Positions 53,048-61,995 of a stretch of 64,000 nucleotides of DNA are shown here, in pieces (position 1 is the first letter of the stretch; each line of letters begins with the position of its first letter). Origin of the DNA: CBDCXE01 sp965223725 [NCBI: Nitrospinota bacterium]. GTDB taxonomy: Bacteria; Nitrospinota_A; UBA7883. Made by a program: the position numbers and the translations under genes. Below the pieces are notes generated by a model. The model worked only from the letters and a program-made list of their open reading frames with translations. It ran no database searches and had not been told where the DNA came from. The stretch lies in NCBI GenBank assembly GCA_965223725.1, contig CBDCXE010000005.1:1-64000 (forward strand), read 5' to 3'.

Positions 53048-54275
53048 AGTGGCCGAGGACAGCTCCGCCCGCCGCTTCCTCCACAGAGATGACCTCGCCC
53101 TTGTGCCGGTCCCATAACGGCGAAATTTCGCGGATCATATTGATGATCCGAGGCAGATGCGCCATCACATGATCCACGTCTTCCTTCGTGTTCTGGTGGC
53201 TAAAGGAGAACCGGAGGCTGCCATGGATAATCTCGTGCGGGATGCCCATCGCCATCAACACATGGGATGGGTCGAGCGAACCGGAGCTGCAGGCGGAGCC
53301 GGTGGAAATGGCGATCCCCGCCATATCGAGGTTGATCAACAACGCCTCGCCCTCCACACATTCGAAACTGATGTTCACAGTGTTCGGTGTGCGTTTTTCC
53401 GGATGACCGTTCAGCCGCACATACGGTATCTCTTCCATAATTCTCTTCTGCAGATCGTCGCGCAACGCCGCGGTGTGCCGGGCCGCTTCTTCCATATGGG
53501 CCATGCCGATCTTCACCGCCTCGGCGAACCCGACAATGCCGGAGACGTTTTCCGTGCCCGCCCGTTTGCCCCGCTCGTGATGGCCGCCGGTGAGCAGGGT
53601 ATGCATCTTTGTGCCTTTGCGGATATATATCGCCCCCACACCCTTCGGCGCGCCCACCTTGTGGCCGGAGACGGATAGCATATCCACGCCCAGGTCGTTC
53701 ACATCGACCGGTATCTTGCAGAACGTCTGCACAGCGTCGCAATGCATCCCGGCGCCGGCGCCTTTGACGATTTCGGTGATCTCCTTGATCGGCTGGATCG
53801 TGCCGACCTCGTTGTTGGCGTGCATGATGGAGGCCATGATCACATCGTCGCCCATGGCCACGCGGACCGCCTCTGGATCGACCATTGCGTCGGAATCGAC
53901 ATCGACATGGGTGGCTTTAAAACCGTTTTTCGACAGATATTTCACAACCTCCAGCACTGCAGGGTGCTCTATGGTGCAGGTAATCAACCGGTCTTTCATA
54001 TCGGTTTTATGCGCCCAGGCGTAACCTTTGATGGCCATGTTGTCCGACTCCGTCCCGCCGCTGGTGAAAAACAGTTCAGATGGATCTGCGCCCATGGCCT
54101 CGGCCACGATCTCTCTGCATTCGGCTATTTTCGCTTTTACAAAGCGACCGAATTGATGACCCGATGACGGGTTTCCGTAATAGGTACGGAGGTATGGAAG
54201 CATGGCGTCCACCACTTCCGGATATATTTCTGTGGTCGCGTTATGGTCCAGGTAGACACGTTTCGGTTCGTTCAT
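53046..54275 (-). CDS. nifS: Cysteine desulfurase (NifS/IscS family)
   Basis: 409 aa. A PLP enzyme that releases sulfur from cysteine. Motifs: VYLDHNATTEIYPEVVDAM, FTSGGTESDNMAIKGYA, the PLP-Lys segment SVSGHKVGAPKGVGAIY, and the long active-site loop with Cys in STGSACSSGSLDPSHVL, typical of group I (NifS/IscS). No iscU or nifU is nearby. It directly follows a tRNA-thiolation-type PP-loop gene, for which it could supply sulfur. Confidence 0.93.
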   Translation of the reverse strand: MNEPKRVYLDHNATTEIYPEVVDAMLPYLRTYYGNPSSGHQFGRFVKAKIAECREIVAEAMGADPSELFFTSGGTESDNMAIKGYAWAHKTDMKDRLITCTIEHPAVLEVVKYLSKNGFKATHVDVDSDAMVDPEAVRVAMGDDVIMASIMHANNEVGTIQPIKEITEIVKGAGAGMHCDAVQTFCKIPVDVNDLGVDMLSVSGHKVGAPKGVGAIYIRKGTKMHTLLTGGHHERGKRAGTENVSGIVGFAEAVKIGMAHMEEAARHTAALRDDLQKRIMEEIPYVRLNGHPEKRTPNTVNISFECVEGEALLINLDMAGIAISTGSACSSGSLDPSHVLMAMGIPHEIIHGSLRFSFSHQNTKEDVDHVMAHLPRIINMIREISPLWDRHKGEVISVEEAAGGAVLGH

Positions 54276-54340
54276 AATATATTCTCCACTTGTTCAATCT
54301 CCAGTTCACGAGCCTCGATCACAAGCTGTTTAAGCGGCGG

Positions 54341-55357
54341 TTATATCCGCCACGAGTTTATCTGCTTTTCCGGGGCGGGCGTCGCCGATCCGGCCCATGC
54401 TCCGCCACCTTTTTTTCGTCTATATTCTATTTTAACAGAATCTCCGTTGATTCCCTTACAGTATCGCGCGACGAGGCTGAATATGTCATCCAGGTCACCG
54501 TTACCGAAAGAGCCCTTCGCCACGCTCAACGGGCCGCGGACATCCTCATGGGCCGGATAGAACAGAAAATCGTCCGGGCCGGCCAGTTTCTCCAGTTTGT
54601 CGTTTTCGCCCTCATCCCGGCTGACGATAACCTTCAGGTTTTCCGATATCCGAAAATGCCGCCCGATCCGCAGAAACCGCGCGTCCTTCACCGATGCGGT
54701 GTCGTCGTTGTCCAGCAGGTCACGCATTCTGTCGGCGAAATGCGGGTCGGTCAGCAGGCAACCACCAGAGGAGCATAGGTTTTCCGTCATGCCATAGTCA
54801 TCCTTGGCGATGCGGATTTGCTCCTTCCTAGACCTGCCACGGATATCGAGCATTTTTTCACGGTCGATCAGGCCGTCCTTTTCCGGGATGGTTGGTTTCA
54901 ACAGTTTTGCGCTCAACGGCCGGACCACATAGCCTTGCAGGCCTGCCTCCCGGTCGATCAGCGCCATGCGGTCGATCTTTTGCGACATCGGCCTCTGGCC
55001 CACCACCTCGCCGGTGAATATGAACGCGGCGCCGATCTCTTCCATCACCTCTTTGGCGCGCCGGAAGATCATGATCCGGCAATCGATGCAAGGGTTCATG
55101 TTTTTCCCATAGCCGAAGCGGGGGTTGCGCACGATCTCTATATATTCCTTGCCCATGAACTCGACCCGCGCCTCTATGCCCAGCTCGTCAGAGAGCCGTT
55201 TGGCCTCGTTTTTACAGCCATGGTCCTGCCGAGTGCAGGTGCAAAACGGGCTGGAAAAGTTCAGCGCCGTCACCTCGAACCCGAGGGATATCATGATCCG
55301 GGTGGCCAGCGCGCTGTCTAACCCGCCGGATAACAGTCCTAATGCCTTTACCGCCAA
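54341..55357 (-). CDS. PP-loop sulfurtransferase, tRNA-thiolation type (MnmA/ThiI-like)
   Basis: 338 aa from a TTG at 55357 (GAGG upstream); the open frame extends to 55423, inside surA. PP-loop [16 protein letters not shown] at the N-terminus, then YGKNMNPCIDCRIMIFRRAK with a CXXC, TGEVVGQRPMSQ and CSSGGCLLTDPHFADRMRDL. This is the set of motifs of the MnmA-like tRNA thiouridylases of delta-type bacteria. Proximity to nifS supports a role in tRNA 2- or 4-thiouridine synthesis. The precise position modified is not known. Confidence 0.82.
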   Translation of the reverse strand: MAVKALGLLSGGLDSALATRIMISLGFEVTALNFSSPFCTCTRQDHGCKNEAKRLSDELGIEARVEFMGKEYIEIVRNPRFGYGKNMNPCIDCRIMIFRRAKEVMEEIGAAFIFTGEVVGQRPMSQKIDRMALIDREAGLQGYVVRPLSAKLLKPTIPEKDGLIDREKMLDIRGRSRKEQIRIAKDDYGMTENLCSSGGCLLTDPHFADRMRDLLDNDDTASVKDARFLRIGRHFRISENLKVIVSRDEGENDKLEKLAGPDDFLFYPAHEDVRGPLSVAKGSFGNGDLDDIFSLVARYCKGINGDSVKIEYRRKKGGGAWAGSATPAPEKQINSWRI

Positions 55358-55374
55358 TTGATCCTCTTTCTGTT

Positions 55375-56388
55375 TTAATAAAGTATTTCTATATACGACT
55401 GTTCGCGTAATCGCTCCATCCAAGCCCTTCTTCGAACCTGGTAGCTATCGTTCTGCAGTTTCTGGCCGATCTCTTTGGAAACTTCATCCAGTGGAAGCAG
55501 CGCCGCTTTCTCTTTATCGGTCACCTTGATTATATGAAAACCAAACTGTGTATGCACCGGTCCACCGATTTCCCCCACGTCCAGTGCAAACGCTTTGTCC
55601 TCGAAATCCTGCAGCATCTCACCTCTGCTGAACCAGCCCAGGTCACCCCCTTTTTTCGCTGAGCCATCCTGGGAATAGGTCGCCGCGGTCTCGGCGAAAT
55701 CTGTGCCATTGCGTAACTCATCCATAATCTTTTCGATTTTCTCCCTGGCCTGTTCGACTTCGCCCTCGCCAGAGTCTTCCGTGGCCAGCAGAACGATATG
55801 GCTGGCGCGGATCCGGCCAGATTTTACAAACCGCTCCCTGTGCCGGTTATAGTATTCCTCCACTTCCTTCTGCGTTGCCGGGACCGGGGGCACCTCCACG
55901 CCAGACACTTTCTGGATCAGCAGTTGCTTTTCCAGGGTCTCCCGATATTTCTCCAACGATGTGCCTTGCTGTTTTAGTGTCATTTTTAATGTTTCATCGG
56001 TCATCTTATTCTGCGTCTTCACCCGTTCAATAGCCTGGTCGATCTCGGTTTGTGTTACACTCAGGTTTTTGAACCTGGCATAATATGTGATGATTTTTTC
56101 ATCAATAAAATTCTGCAAGACGGCCTCTTGTGTCAGGCTTTCTTCCGGTATCTGCACCACCCCCTGTTCCTTGAACCGTCTCATCGTCGCAATTTGCTGG
56201 TTCAGGTCGGAGAGCAGGATGATCTCACCATTCACATTGGCCACTATCCGGTCGATAACTGTGGCGGAGGAGGCGCTAGCGTAACCTGCAACCAGGCCGA
56301 CTGTCAGCGCAATGATCAGAGCGAGATACGAGCCAGCAGATCGTTGTTCAGCTTTATTGGTGTTTTTTCCTTTATCCGGGCAACCCAT
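55375..56388 (-). CDS. SurA-like periplasmic peptidyl-prolyl isomerase
   Basis: 337 aa. A hydrophobic export segment (LALIIALTVGLVAGYASASS), a SurA_N chaperone domain (VIDRIVANVNGEIILLSDLN) and one PpiC rotamase domain (RASHIVLLATED ... KKGGDLGWFSRGEML ... TQFGFHIIKVTD). SurA helps fold outer-membrane proteins. Its start overlaps the preceding PpiC gene by 73 nt. The ATG at 56388 has GGAA upstream, and no better downstream start restores the signal peptide. Confidence 0.88.
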   Translation of the reverse strand: MGCPDKGKNTNKAEQRSAGSYLALIIALTVGLVAGYASASSATVIDRIVANVNGEIILLSDLNQQIATMRRFKEQGVVQIPEESLTQEAVLQNFIDEKIITYYARFKNLSVTQTEIDQAIERVKTQNKMTDETLKMTLKQQGTSLEKYRETLEKQLLIQKVSGVEVPPVPATQKEVEEYYNRHRERFVKSGRIRASHIVLLATEDSGEGEVEQAREKIEKIMDELRNGTDFAETAATYSQDGSAKKGGDLGWFSRGEMLQDFEDKAFALDVGEIGGPVHTQFGFHIIKVTDKEKAALLPLDEVSKEIGQKLQNDSYQVRRRAWMERLREQSYIEILY

Positions 56389-57341
56389 TTTTTAAATTCC
56401 TTTTCACGTTCCTTTTCCAGAAGCAGCTTCAGTATACCGGCTTTTGCCTCGGAGTATGTCATCTGGCGGGATTTTTCCCGTTTTGCAACCTTGAAAATAT
56501 GGAACCCGTATATAGATTCCACCACTTGCGATATCTGACCTTTTTTAAGGTCAAAAACTGCGTCTTCAAATTCCGGCGGCAATTGTCCCCGGCTGAAAAA
56601 CCCTAAATCACCACCATTAACAGCGTCCGGGCTCAGCGAGCTTTCCTTTGCTATTTTAGCAAAGTCGCCCTTGCGCAGGAGCGCTTTTCTTATTTGCTCC
56701 GCCTTGGTTTCGTCATTGACCATGATCTGCAGCACCATCACACGCTCTGGCCAGGCGAACTGGTCGCGGTTCTGTTTGAAGTAGTCAGAAGTCTGCTTGG
56801 CGTTGATTTTTATTTTGGAGTCTATCTCGCTGGCCACCAGTTTTTTTATCCGCAGCCCTCTCTCCACATCCTTTTTCCACTGGTCGAAGTCGATCCCGCT
56901 ATTACTGAGCTCCAGCCCTAGCCTGGTCTTCTCATATTCACCCAGCAAGGCTTTCATCTCTTCATCCAGCTCTTCCTTTGATATGGTGATTCCTCTTTTT
57001 TTCGCTTCCATATCCATCAAGGTTTCGTCGATCAGCTTGAACAGGATGAATTTTTTTAGCCGTATGTTATCGGTGGAATCGCCAGACTCTTTCAAGTCTA
57101 GGAAGGCCCTGTGCCGTTCAAACTCTTTTTCCAGCATCTGCCTTGTAATCTGCTCGGAGCCAATGGTAACGGCCACGTCCGATTCTTGAACAGGCTGAAA
57201 CACTTTCTTGCCATCTTGTGGCTGACAGGCGGAAAATGTAATCAACAAAATAGCGAAAACCAGCCCAGTCACAGCTTGGGCGTTATTTTGCCGTTTTGCC
57301 ATTTTGCAACGTATGCTACTTTGTCGATGGAGATTTTTCAT
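56316..57341 (-). CDS. PpiC/SurA-like peptidyl-prolyl isomerase lipoprotein
   Basis: 341 aa. A lipobox (LLITFSACQ, Cys39 from the first Met; MAKRQNN at 57302 is an alternative start), a SurA_N-like helical part (VTIGSEQITRQMLEKEFERH) and a PpiC domain (VNGGDLGFFSRGQLPPEF, ESIYGFHIFKVAKREKS). This resembles PrsA-type foldases. It is a paralogue of the following gene with the same domain order, and the two are translationally overlapping. Confidence 0.88.
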   Translation of the reverse strand: MKNLHRQSSIRCKMAKRQNNAQAVTGLVFAILLITFSACQPQDGKKVFQPVQESDVAVTIGSEQITRQMLEKEFERHRAFLDLKESGDSTDNIRLKKFILFKLIDETLMDMEAKKRGITISKEELDEEMKALLGEYEKTRLGLELSNSGIDFDQWKKDVERGLRIKKLVASEIDSKIKINAKQTSDYFKQNRDQFAWPERVMVLQIMVNDETKAEQIRKALLRKGDFAKIAKESSLSPDAVNGGDLGFFSRGQLPPEFEDAVFDLKKGQISQVVESIYGFHIFKVAKREKSRQMTYSEAKAGILKLLLEKEREKEFKKWVARIKEKTPIKLNNDLLARISL

Positions 57342-57419
57342 ATTTTCATTCTATATGCTTCCCCGCTGTGCTTGCCAGGAATTGATTATCATATAAAGGC
57401 GCTTGTCCAGTGGGCGAGG

Positions 57420-58109
57420 TTATTTTGATTTAGGCAGATTTTCCGCAAACCCTTGGTATGATTTTTGTAAAACTTTTATCCTGCTTGGCGGATCAGGATA
57501 ATACATTCGTATTGAAGTATTACCGGGGGGTATATTGTACATTTTATATTCTGATATCTTAGTATGGATCGATCCATCCCACACGAGCTGGCCGGTTTTC
57601 AGATCAAATATATTGTATTGTGTATCTACTTCCCGCTGGGTTTCCATATTATATTTCCGCCCATACTTTTTGCTATTTTTTACAGGGATCTCATTTCTTT
57701 TGGTCGATTTTCTGAATATGTCCGGTCGCGCAAAAACCATATATGAAGCCCCAAATTTACAACCCCTTACCCTGCGAAGAGAATTACCCGATATTTTTGA
57801 TTTATACAACCACTCTTCCATCATTTTGTTATACGCCGCGCCACCCATTTTATTTTTCAGGCTGTCCCGGCTAACCACAGAAATGCCAGCGACATTTTTT
57901 TCCAGGGCGGCTTTCAGCTCTGATGCGAAGTATCGGGAATCCCTTTTTGTAAACTGATCAACCGACGAATCAACACCACCAACAATCAGAGGCGATGATA
58001 GCAGCGCCTGGCTGGTAAAAGAAGGATCAACCCTCAGGTTGGAGACATGTGTTTGGCACGCAAACCCAGTGAAAACAAGCAGTATTAAGGGCAGATAAAT
58101 TGGTCGCAT
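57420..58109 (-). CDS. Hypothetical lipoprotein
   Basis: 229 aa with a type II signal peptide (PLILLVFTGFACQ, Cys18). The mature part is basic with Ser/Lys/Tyr, and ends with QYNIFDLKTGQLVWDGSIHT, a strand-rich segment common in small outer-membrane-associated lipoproteins. No family is assigned. The region is more AT-rich than its neighbours. It precedes the PpiC gene on the same strand by 78 nt. Confidence 0.65.
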   Translation of the reverse strand: MRPIYLPLILLVFTGFACQTHVSNLRVDPSFTSQALLSSPLIVGGVDSSVDQFTKRDSRYFASELKAALEKNVAGISVVSRDSLKNKMGGAAYNKMMEEWLYKSKISGNSLRRVRGCKFGASYMVFARPDIFRKSTKRNEIPVKNSKKYGRKYNMETQREVDTQYNIFDLKTGQLVWDGSIHTKISEYKMYNIPPGNTSIRMYYPDPPSRIKVLQKSYQGFAENLPKSK

Positions 58110-58277
58110 GGCTGATATATTACCATTGCTGGTTTATATCATCAAACAATAATACAATTTTGTAAAGAACATCAGCTTACTGGTTTTACTTGAGTGAAAT
58201 ATTGCTGTTAGACTGATTTTTATTGCCTGACAACGATTATTCACGTATCGTAAATGGATGGAAGATAAAATGGGTAA

Positions 58278-59474
58278 ATGGGTTCACGTCCATTCTATGG
58301 TGGTATGACGGAATTAGAACTTAAAGATATGGAACTGCCCAGCCTTGTTTTGCGCTCACATCATAAAGATTCCAAAAAGGAAATAGTCCTCAAAACTCCT
58401 GTCATCAATGGCGGCATGGGTGTTGGGATGACCGGGCCGGAGCTGGCCGCGGCCATAACAAATGAAGGTGGTGGTGGTGTTTTGACCGGGGTGGCGCTGG
58501 GTCATCCCTGCCAGGTTATTCTGAAAAAGTATATCGGAATCAAACCTTACGAAGCCAACCTGATCGCCCTTACAGACTGGATACAAGATACAAAAGAAAA
58601 ATGCGACGGCAAGTTCGTCGGTGTGAATATAATGGTTGCTTTACATGATTTTAAAGACTTGACCCTTACATCCGCCAAAGCCGGCGCAGACTTGATCGTC
58701 GCCGGGGCAGGGCTTCCTATGGCGTTGCCGGAACTGGTATCAAAGTTTCCGGACACAATGATCGCGCCAATCGTATCTTCGGTAAAAGCGGCCCGGGTGA
58801 TGATCCGCAAATGGATGTCCAGAAAACGCCCGCCGGACGCCATAATATATGAATCGATACATCATTCCGGTGGCCATCAGGGCGGTACCGTCGATGAGAT
58901 CGCTGGCGGCGCCCACCAGCCGGAAGAGGTAATCGGGCAATCACGGAAACTGCTGGATGAGCTTGGCCTGGAAGATGTACCGGTGATCGCCGCCGGCGGC
59001 GCATGGTACAAAGAGGATATCCTCAAATATATTTCGTATGGCGCCCAAGGTGTGCAAATGGCGTCCCGGTTTTTATTGACCGAAGAGGCCGGGGCGGAAT
59101 TTGGCGGCGCCAAGCTGTTCAAAAAGCTTTTTGTAGAGAATAAAGAGCCTACCATTCTGGAGCGTTCTCCTGCAGGGCTGCCGGGCCGGGCGCTTAATAC
59201 GCCGTTTTCCAGCAAGTTTGCGGCGCATGATATTAACATAGTGAACGAACCGCACGAATGCCCCTCCGCTTGCCTCGTCACTTGCGAGAAGAAAAGCTCC
59301 ATCTACTGCATATTGGGTCACCTGACCGAGGCGTTGCGCGATAACTACGAGGAAGGTCTCTTTTTCGCCGGATCAAACATTGGCAAACCGGGGCTGAATA
59401 AAGAGATTTTATCCGTTAAAGATCTGATGAGCCGCCTGCGGCTTGGAGAGCCTATACCGGCAGGCGTTGTTTAG
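58278..59474 (+). CDS. Nitronate monooxygenase family flavoprotein
   Basis: 398 aa, an FMN-binding TIM barrel of the 2-nitropropane dioxygenase/NMO family. Motifs: TPVINGGMGVGMTGPELAAA, GVNIMVALHDF, GADLIVAGAGLPMALPEL, SIHHSGGHQGGTVDE (with the usual catalytic His pair), VPVIAAGGAWYKEDILKYIS, GAQGVQMASRFLLTEEAGA. A Cys-rich C-terminus (CPSACLVTCEKKSSIYC) is extra to the core. Proteins of this size are often of uncertain substrate. The start may instead be the ATG at 58305 (MTELELKDMEL). The stop overlaps the convergent FMN reductase stop. Confidence 0.88.
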   Translation: MGSRPFYGGMTELELKDMELPSLVLRSHHKDSKKEIVLKTPVINGGMGVGMTGPELAAAITNEGGGGVLTGVALGHPCQVILKKYIGIKPYEANLIALTDWIQDTKEKCDGKFVGVNIMVALHDFKDLTLTSAKAGADLIVAGAGLPMALPELVSKFPDTMIAPIVSSVKAARVMIRKWMSRKRPPDAIIYESIHHSGGHQGGTVDEIAGGAHQPEEVIGQSRKLLDELGLEDVPVIAAGGAWYKEDILKYISYGAQGVQMASRFLLTEEAGAEFGGAKLFKKLFVENKEPTILERSPAGLPGRALNTPFSSKFAAHDINIVNEPHECPSACLVTCEKKSSIYCILGHLTEALRDNYEEGLFFAGSNIGKPGLNKEILSVKDLMSRLRLGEPIPAGVV

Positions 59475-60046
59475 TCGTTTTTAAGGGCCGAAGTGGTCGC
59501 TATCAACTTTTTAACCGCCCCGTCCAGCCGAGCGTTCAGTTTTTCATCTGACAGCGCGCCATCTGCGTCAAATGCTGTATGCGCTGCAGCCACCGAAACA
59601 TCACCCGGGATGACCAGCACACCGATACCAGATAATATAGTCCGGACATGAACAAGACCACGCATGCCACCAAACCCGCCGGGTGACGCGCTGAGCAGTC
59701 CTGCGATCTTTCCTTTATATGCGGCGGACATCCCGACGCTGTCATCCGGCCGGGTTGTCCAATCGATAATATTTTTCAGCAGAGGTGTGATCGACCCGTT
59801 GTATTCGGGGCAGGAGATCAGCAATGCGTCATGTTCCATGATCATGGTTCGCAGTTTTACAGCATTTTCCGGGATACCTTCAGATTCCTCCAGATCACCA
59901 TCATATTGTGGGGCAGGATAATCGGCCAGGTCGACCAGTGTCACTTCCGCGCCAGACTTCTCCACTTTTGCGGCGGCGATAGCCACCAGTTTTTTATTGA
60001 ACGAACCGCTCCTGGAACTTCCTGCAAACGCCAGAATTTTAATCAT
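59471..60046 (-). CDS. NADPH-dependent FMN reductase
   Basis: 191 aa with a flavodoxin-like fold. Motifs: ILAFAGSSRSGSFNKKLVAI, then LLISCPEYNGSITPLLKNII and GKIAGLLSASPGGFGG. This is the chromate/quinone/azo-reductase-type family. It is distinct from the iron-sulfur flavoprotein at 12794, as it lacks the Cys cluster. It is convergent with the NMO-like gene. Confidence 0.92.
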   Translation of the reverse strand: MIKILAFAGSSRSGSFNKKLVAIAAAKVEKSGAEVTLVDLADYPAPQYDGDLEESEGIPENAVKLRTMIMEHDALLISCPEYNGSITPLLKNIIDWTTRPDDSVGMSAAYKGKIAGLLSASPGGFGGMRGLVHVRTILSGIGVLVIPGDVSVAAAHTAFDADGALSDEKLNARLDGAVKKLIATTSALKND

Positions 60047-60129
60047 CTGTTTACAATATACGTGACCGCAATGGAAATCAAGGTCGCGCTTGTTGTGTCA
60101 CTTCAATAAATTGAGTATAAATAAGTCAA

Positions 60130-60160
60130 GCGCTTTGCTATGAGAGGAATAGCAAAGCGC
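60130..60160 (-). terminator. Strong hairpin ending the riboswitch transcript
   Basis: GCGCTTTGCTA-9 nt-TAGCAAAGCGC is a perfect 11-bp stem. On the minus strand it is followed by TTGACTTATTTAT, a broken U-rich run. It lies 26 nt after the small ORF's stop. Confidence 0.5.
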
Positions 60161-60185
60161 CTGATTGATTACTGTTGCGTTGTGC

Positions 60186-60551
60186 CTAACGAAACAGCAA
60201 CGATGAAAATACGCGCTCTCCACAACGGGCAAAGCACGGCCCGTATGGCAATGAGTGGAGAAAGCGTGGAATGACAACAGGGTCGAAACAGCGCCTGGGG
60301 GAGGGGATAGCGCTCGGGAAGACACCAGCTGCCAATAGGAGAGCAATGCCTTTGCTCCTTATCGATGTTACAAGTGGATGATAAAAAAGGCGTAGGGATG
60401 GTAGATGTAGAAATCCGAAAATGCAAAGTGACAGCGCGATTGGGAAAAACGCTGTAAGAAAAATATCAGCCACCCCGAGCCTTTCAAAAAAAGTTTCTGG
60501 GAAGCCGTATTTCTTCACAGGCTCTGATTTGCCCATACCACGACGGGACAT
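60186..60551 (-). CDS. Small ORF with membrane segments under the cobalamin riboswitch
   Basis: 121 aa, beginning MSRRGMGKSEPVKKYGFPET. It has one clear hydrophobic stretch (VADIFLTAFFPIALSLCIFG) and a weaker one (IALLLAAGVFPSAI), and a Cys/Arg/Pro-rich tail that looks less protein-like. No family is recognised and there is no good ribosome-binding site. Position directly after a B12 riboswitch suggests a transport or B12-independent function, but the tail may reflect decay or a frameshift. Another frame of the same strand has a plausible hydrophobic end (IAIRAVLCPLWRARIFIVAV). Confidence 0.4.
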   Translation of the reverse strand: MSRRGMGKSEPVKKYGFPETFFERLGVADIFLTAFFPIALSLCIFGFLHLPSLRLFYHPLVTSIRSKGIALLLAAGVFPSAIPSPRRCFDPVVIPRFLHSLPYGPCFARCGERVFSSLLFR

Positions 60552-60564
60552 CAGATATGATTAG

Positions 60565-60745
60565 ATTGCAGGCAAGTCTTCTGGCTCCCGGTTTAACCTA
60601 CTTGCCGCGCCTTCCCGCCCTACTGGACAGTGGCATATAGCGGCGTTCGTACCCGGTTACAGCGGCGGGTCCGCGACGGATTTACACCGTCTTCCTTCTT
60701 ATGGTTGCAAAACCACCTACAATAACGCTTTTAGTATAACTTTTA
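60565..60745 (-). ncRNA. Cobalamin riboswitch
   Basis: On the minus strand the conserved elements appear in order: AAGAAGGAAGACGGTG, TAAATCCGTCGCGGACCCGC, CGCTGTAACCGGG, GCCACTG, GGCGGGAAGGCG and the B12 box GAGCCAGAAGACTTGCC. The paired segments of the four-way junction can be seen (for example CCGTCGCGGACCCGC around CGCTGT). This is the AdoCbl/MeCbl-sensing element. It lies upstream of the 121-aa ORF and 51 nt beyond the YedK-type gene's stop. Confidence 0.92.
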
Positions 60746-60796
60746 CTGTACAGGTGTCAATAGTTTTTTTATAAAATAATTTTGTATATATCCTGG

Positions 60797-61468
60797 CTAG
60801 AAAAGGGTCAGTGGATGGGCTGGAACGATCAGCTCCGGGCCGTCATTTTTGGCGTCGTTTACCTTGGGTGAAACAGGATAGAACTCCACTGGCTCGATAG
60901 TTGGGATTAGCAGCGAGCGGAGCTGGTCGCTATCGTGATATGAGCTGTCTAGCCACTGCCCCCAATGCTCCGGCGACAAGATTACGGGCATGCGTTCATA
61001 CAGTTCGCGAAGCGCATCGTTCGCCGGGCAGGTGATCACCGTGAATGTTTCGAGCGGTTTATCATCGTTTTCTTTTCGTTCCCACAAACCGGCGACCAGA
61101 AGGGGCGATTGATCCGGACATCGTATGAAGTAAGGCTGCTTGCTGCCCGCCTCCTTCCGCCATTCGAAGAAACCATCCATCGGGATCACGCAACGCTTTT
61201 TCTCGAACGCATTTTTAAAGGCCGGTTTTTCATGTACTGTTTCAGAGCGGGCGTTGAAGGTTTTAAACCCAAAATTTTCATCCTTCGCCCAGGATGGAAC
61301 CAGCCCCCAGCGTATAGGTGAGAAAGAGCGGCCTGTTTCGCCTTCGCGAATTATATCGGCTGTTCCGCCTGGCGCTATGTTGTATCGGAAGACAGAACGC
61401 TTGCCTTTGACCTTCAAACTCTCGGTGATCACGTCATACGAATTGAACTGACCGAATCTTCCACACAT
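60797..61468 (-). CDS. SOS response-associated protein YedK/HMCES (SRAP family)
   Basis: 223 aa starting MCGRFGQFN, so that Cys2 becomes the N-terminal nucleophile that crosslinks to abasic sites in single-stranded DNA. Other family residues: YNIAPGGTADII, RWGLVPSWAKDE, FNARSETVHEKPAFK, CVIPMDGFFEWRK, and ERMPVILSPEHWGQWLD with the active-site His. It protects abasic-site DNA from cleavage. It is the last gene of a minus-strand run after the LarC-C-terminal-like gene (12-nt gap). Confidence 0.95.
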   Translation of the reverse strand: MCGRFGQFNSYDVITESLKVKGKRSVFRYNIAPGGTADIIREGETGRSFSPIRWGLVPSWAKDENFGFKTFNARSETVHEKPAFKNAFEKKRCVIPMDGFFEWRKEAGSKQPYFIRCPDQSPLLVAGLWERKENDDKPLETFTVITCPANDALRELYERMPVILSPEHWGQWLDSSYHDSDQLRSLLIPTIEPVEFYPVSPKVNDAKNDGPELIVPAHPLTLF

Positions 61469-61480
61469 ATAAAGGCCTGC

Positions 61481-61993
61481 TCACATCAAGCTAATTTCGA
61501 TATCTCCGCCACTCTCCAGCAACCGCGACTCTATGATGCTCTTTAGCTCCAGCACAGATTTGCGGACATCGAGGCTCTTCTCCAGCTCCCATTGGAGTGA
61601 AAGCAGAAAACCGTGTTCAACATCGATGGACATCGGGTCGGACGTGTCGCCGATGATCTTGACCTTGCATGACGAGCTGAAACTGCCGCCGCCATGGTTG
61701 ATTGTAAGGTTGCGGGTCTCATAATTTACCGGATGGAACTGATGCGTAGTGTTGATTCGGTGGAACCCGGATATTTTCAGCTCCCGCGCCAGATAATCAG
61801 TGATCGTACCCTCTGCTTTCTCGCCGGTGTCGATCAACAGTATGGTACCGGGCCGGTTTTTCTTCGTGATGGTGGAGAGCAACTGGACATTACTTGCCCC
61901 CAGCTCCATGATTTTTTCCACCGCGGCGCCCAACATTTCTCCAGAGAGATGATCCGCCTGGGCCATGATAAGCGTTGCATTTTTCTGCAACAA
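61481..61993 (-). CDS. LarC C-terminal-domain-like protein (DUF111-like), stand-alone
   Basis: 170 aa. The central segment LGAAVEKIMELGASNVQLLS followed by KKNRPGTILLI resembles the C-terminal (LarC2) part of nickel-pincer cofactor protein LarC, where 'erLfeaGAlDvf..pi.mKKnRPg' is a hallmark. The family N-terminal domain is missing. In LarC this domain binds Mn/CTP and inserts Ni into the pyridinium cofactor. Here it stands 2 nt after an unrecognised 590-aa gene in a UroD-linked cluster. The relationship is motif-based and the role is inference. Confidence 0.6.
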   Translation of the reverse strand: MLQKNATLIMAQADHLSGEMLGAAVEKIMELGASNVQLLSTITKKNRPGTILLIDTGEKAEGTITDYLARELKISGFHRINTTHQFHPVNYETRNLTINHGGGSFSSSCKVKIIGDTSDPMSIDVEHGFLLSLQWELEKSLDVRKSVLELKSIIESRLLESGGDIEISLM

Positions 61994-61995
61994 AC

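Noticed and set aside
58270-58308. Short leader peptide with an ideal ribosome-binding site before the NMO-like gene
   Set aside because: Only 12 codons and overlapping the gene start; it may reflect a start-site ambiguity and is not supported as a regulatory leader.
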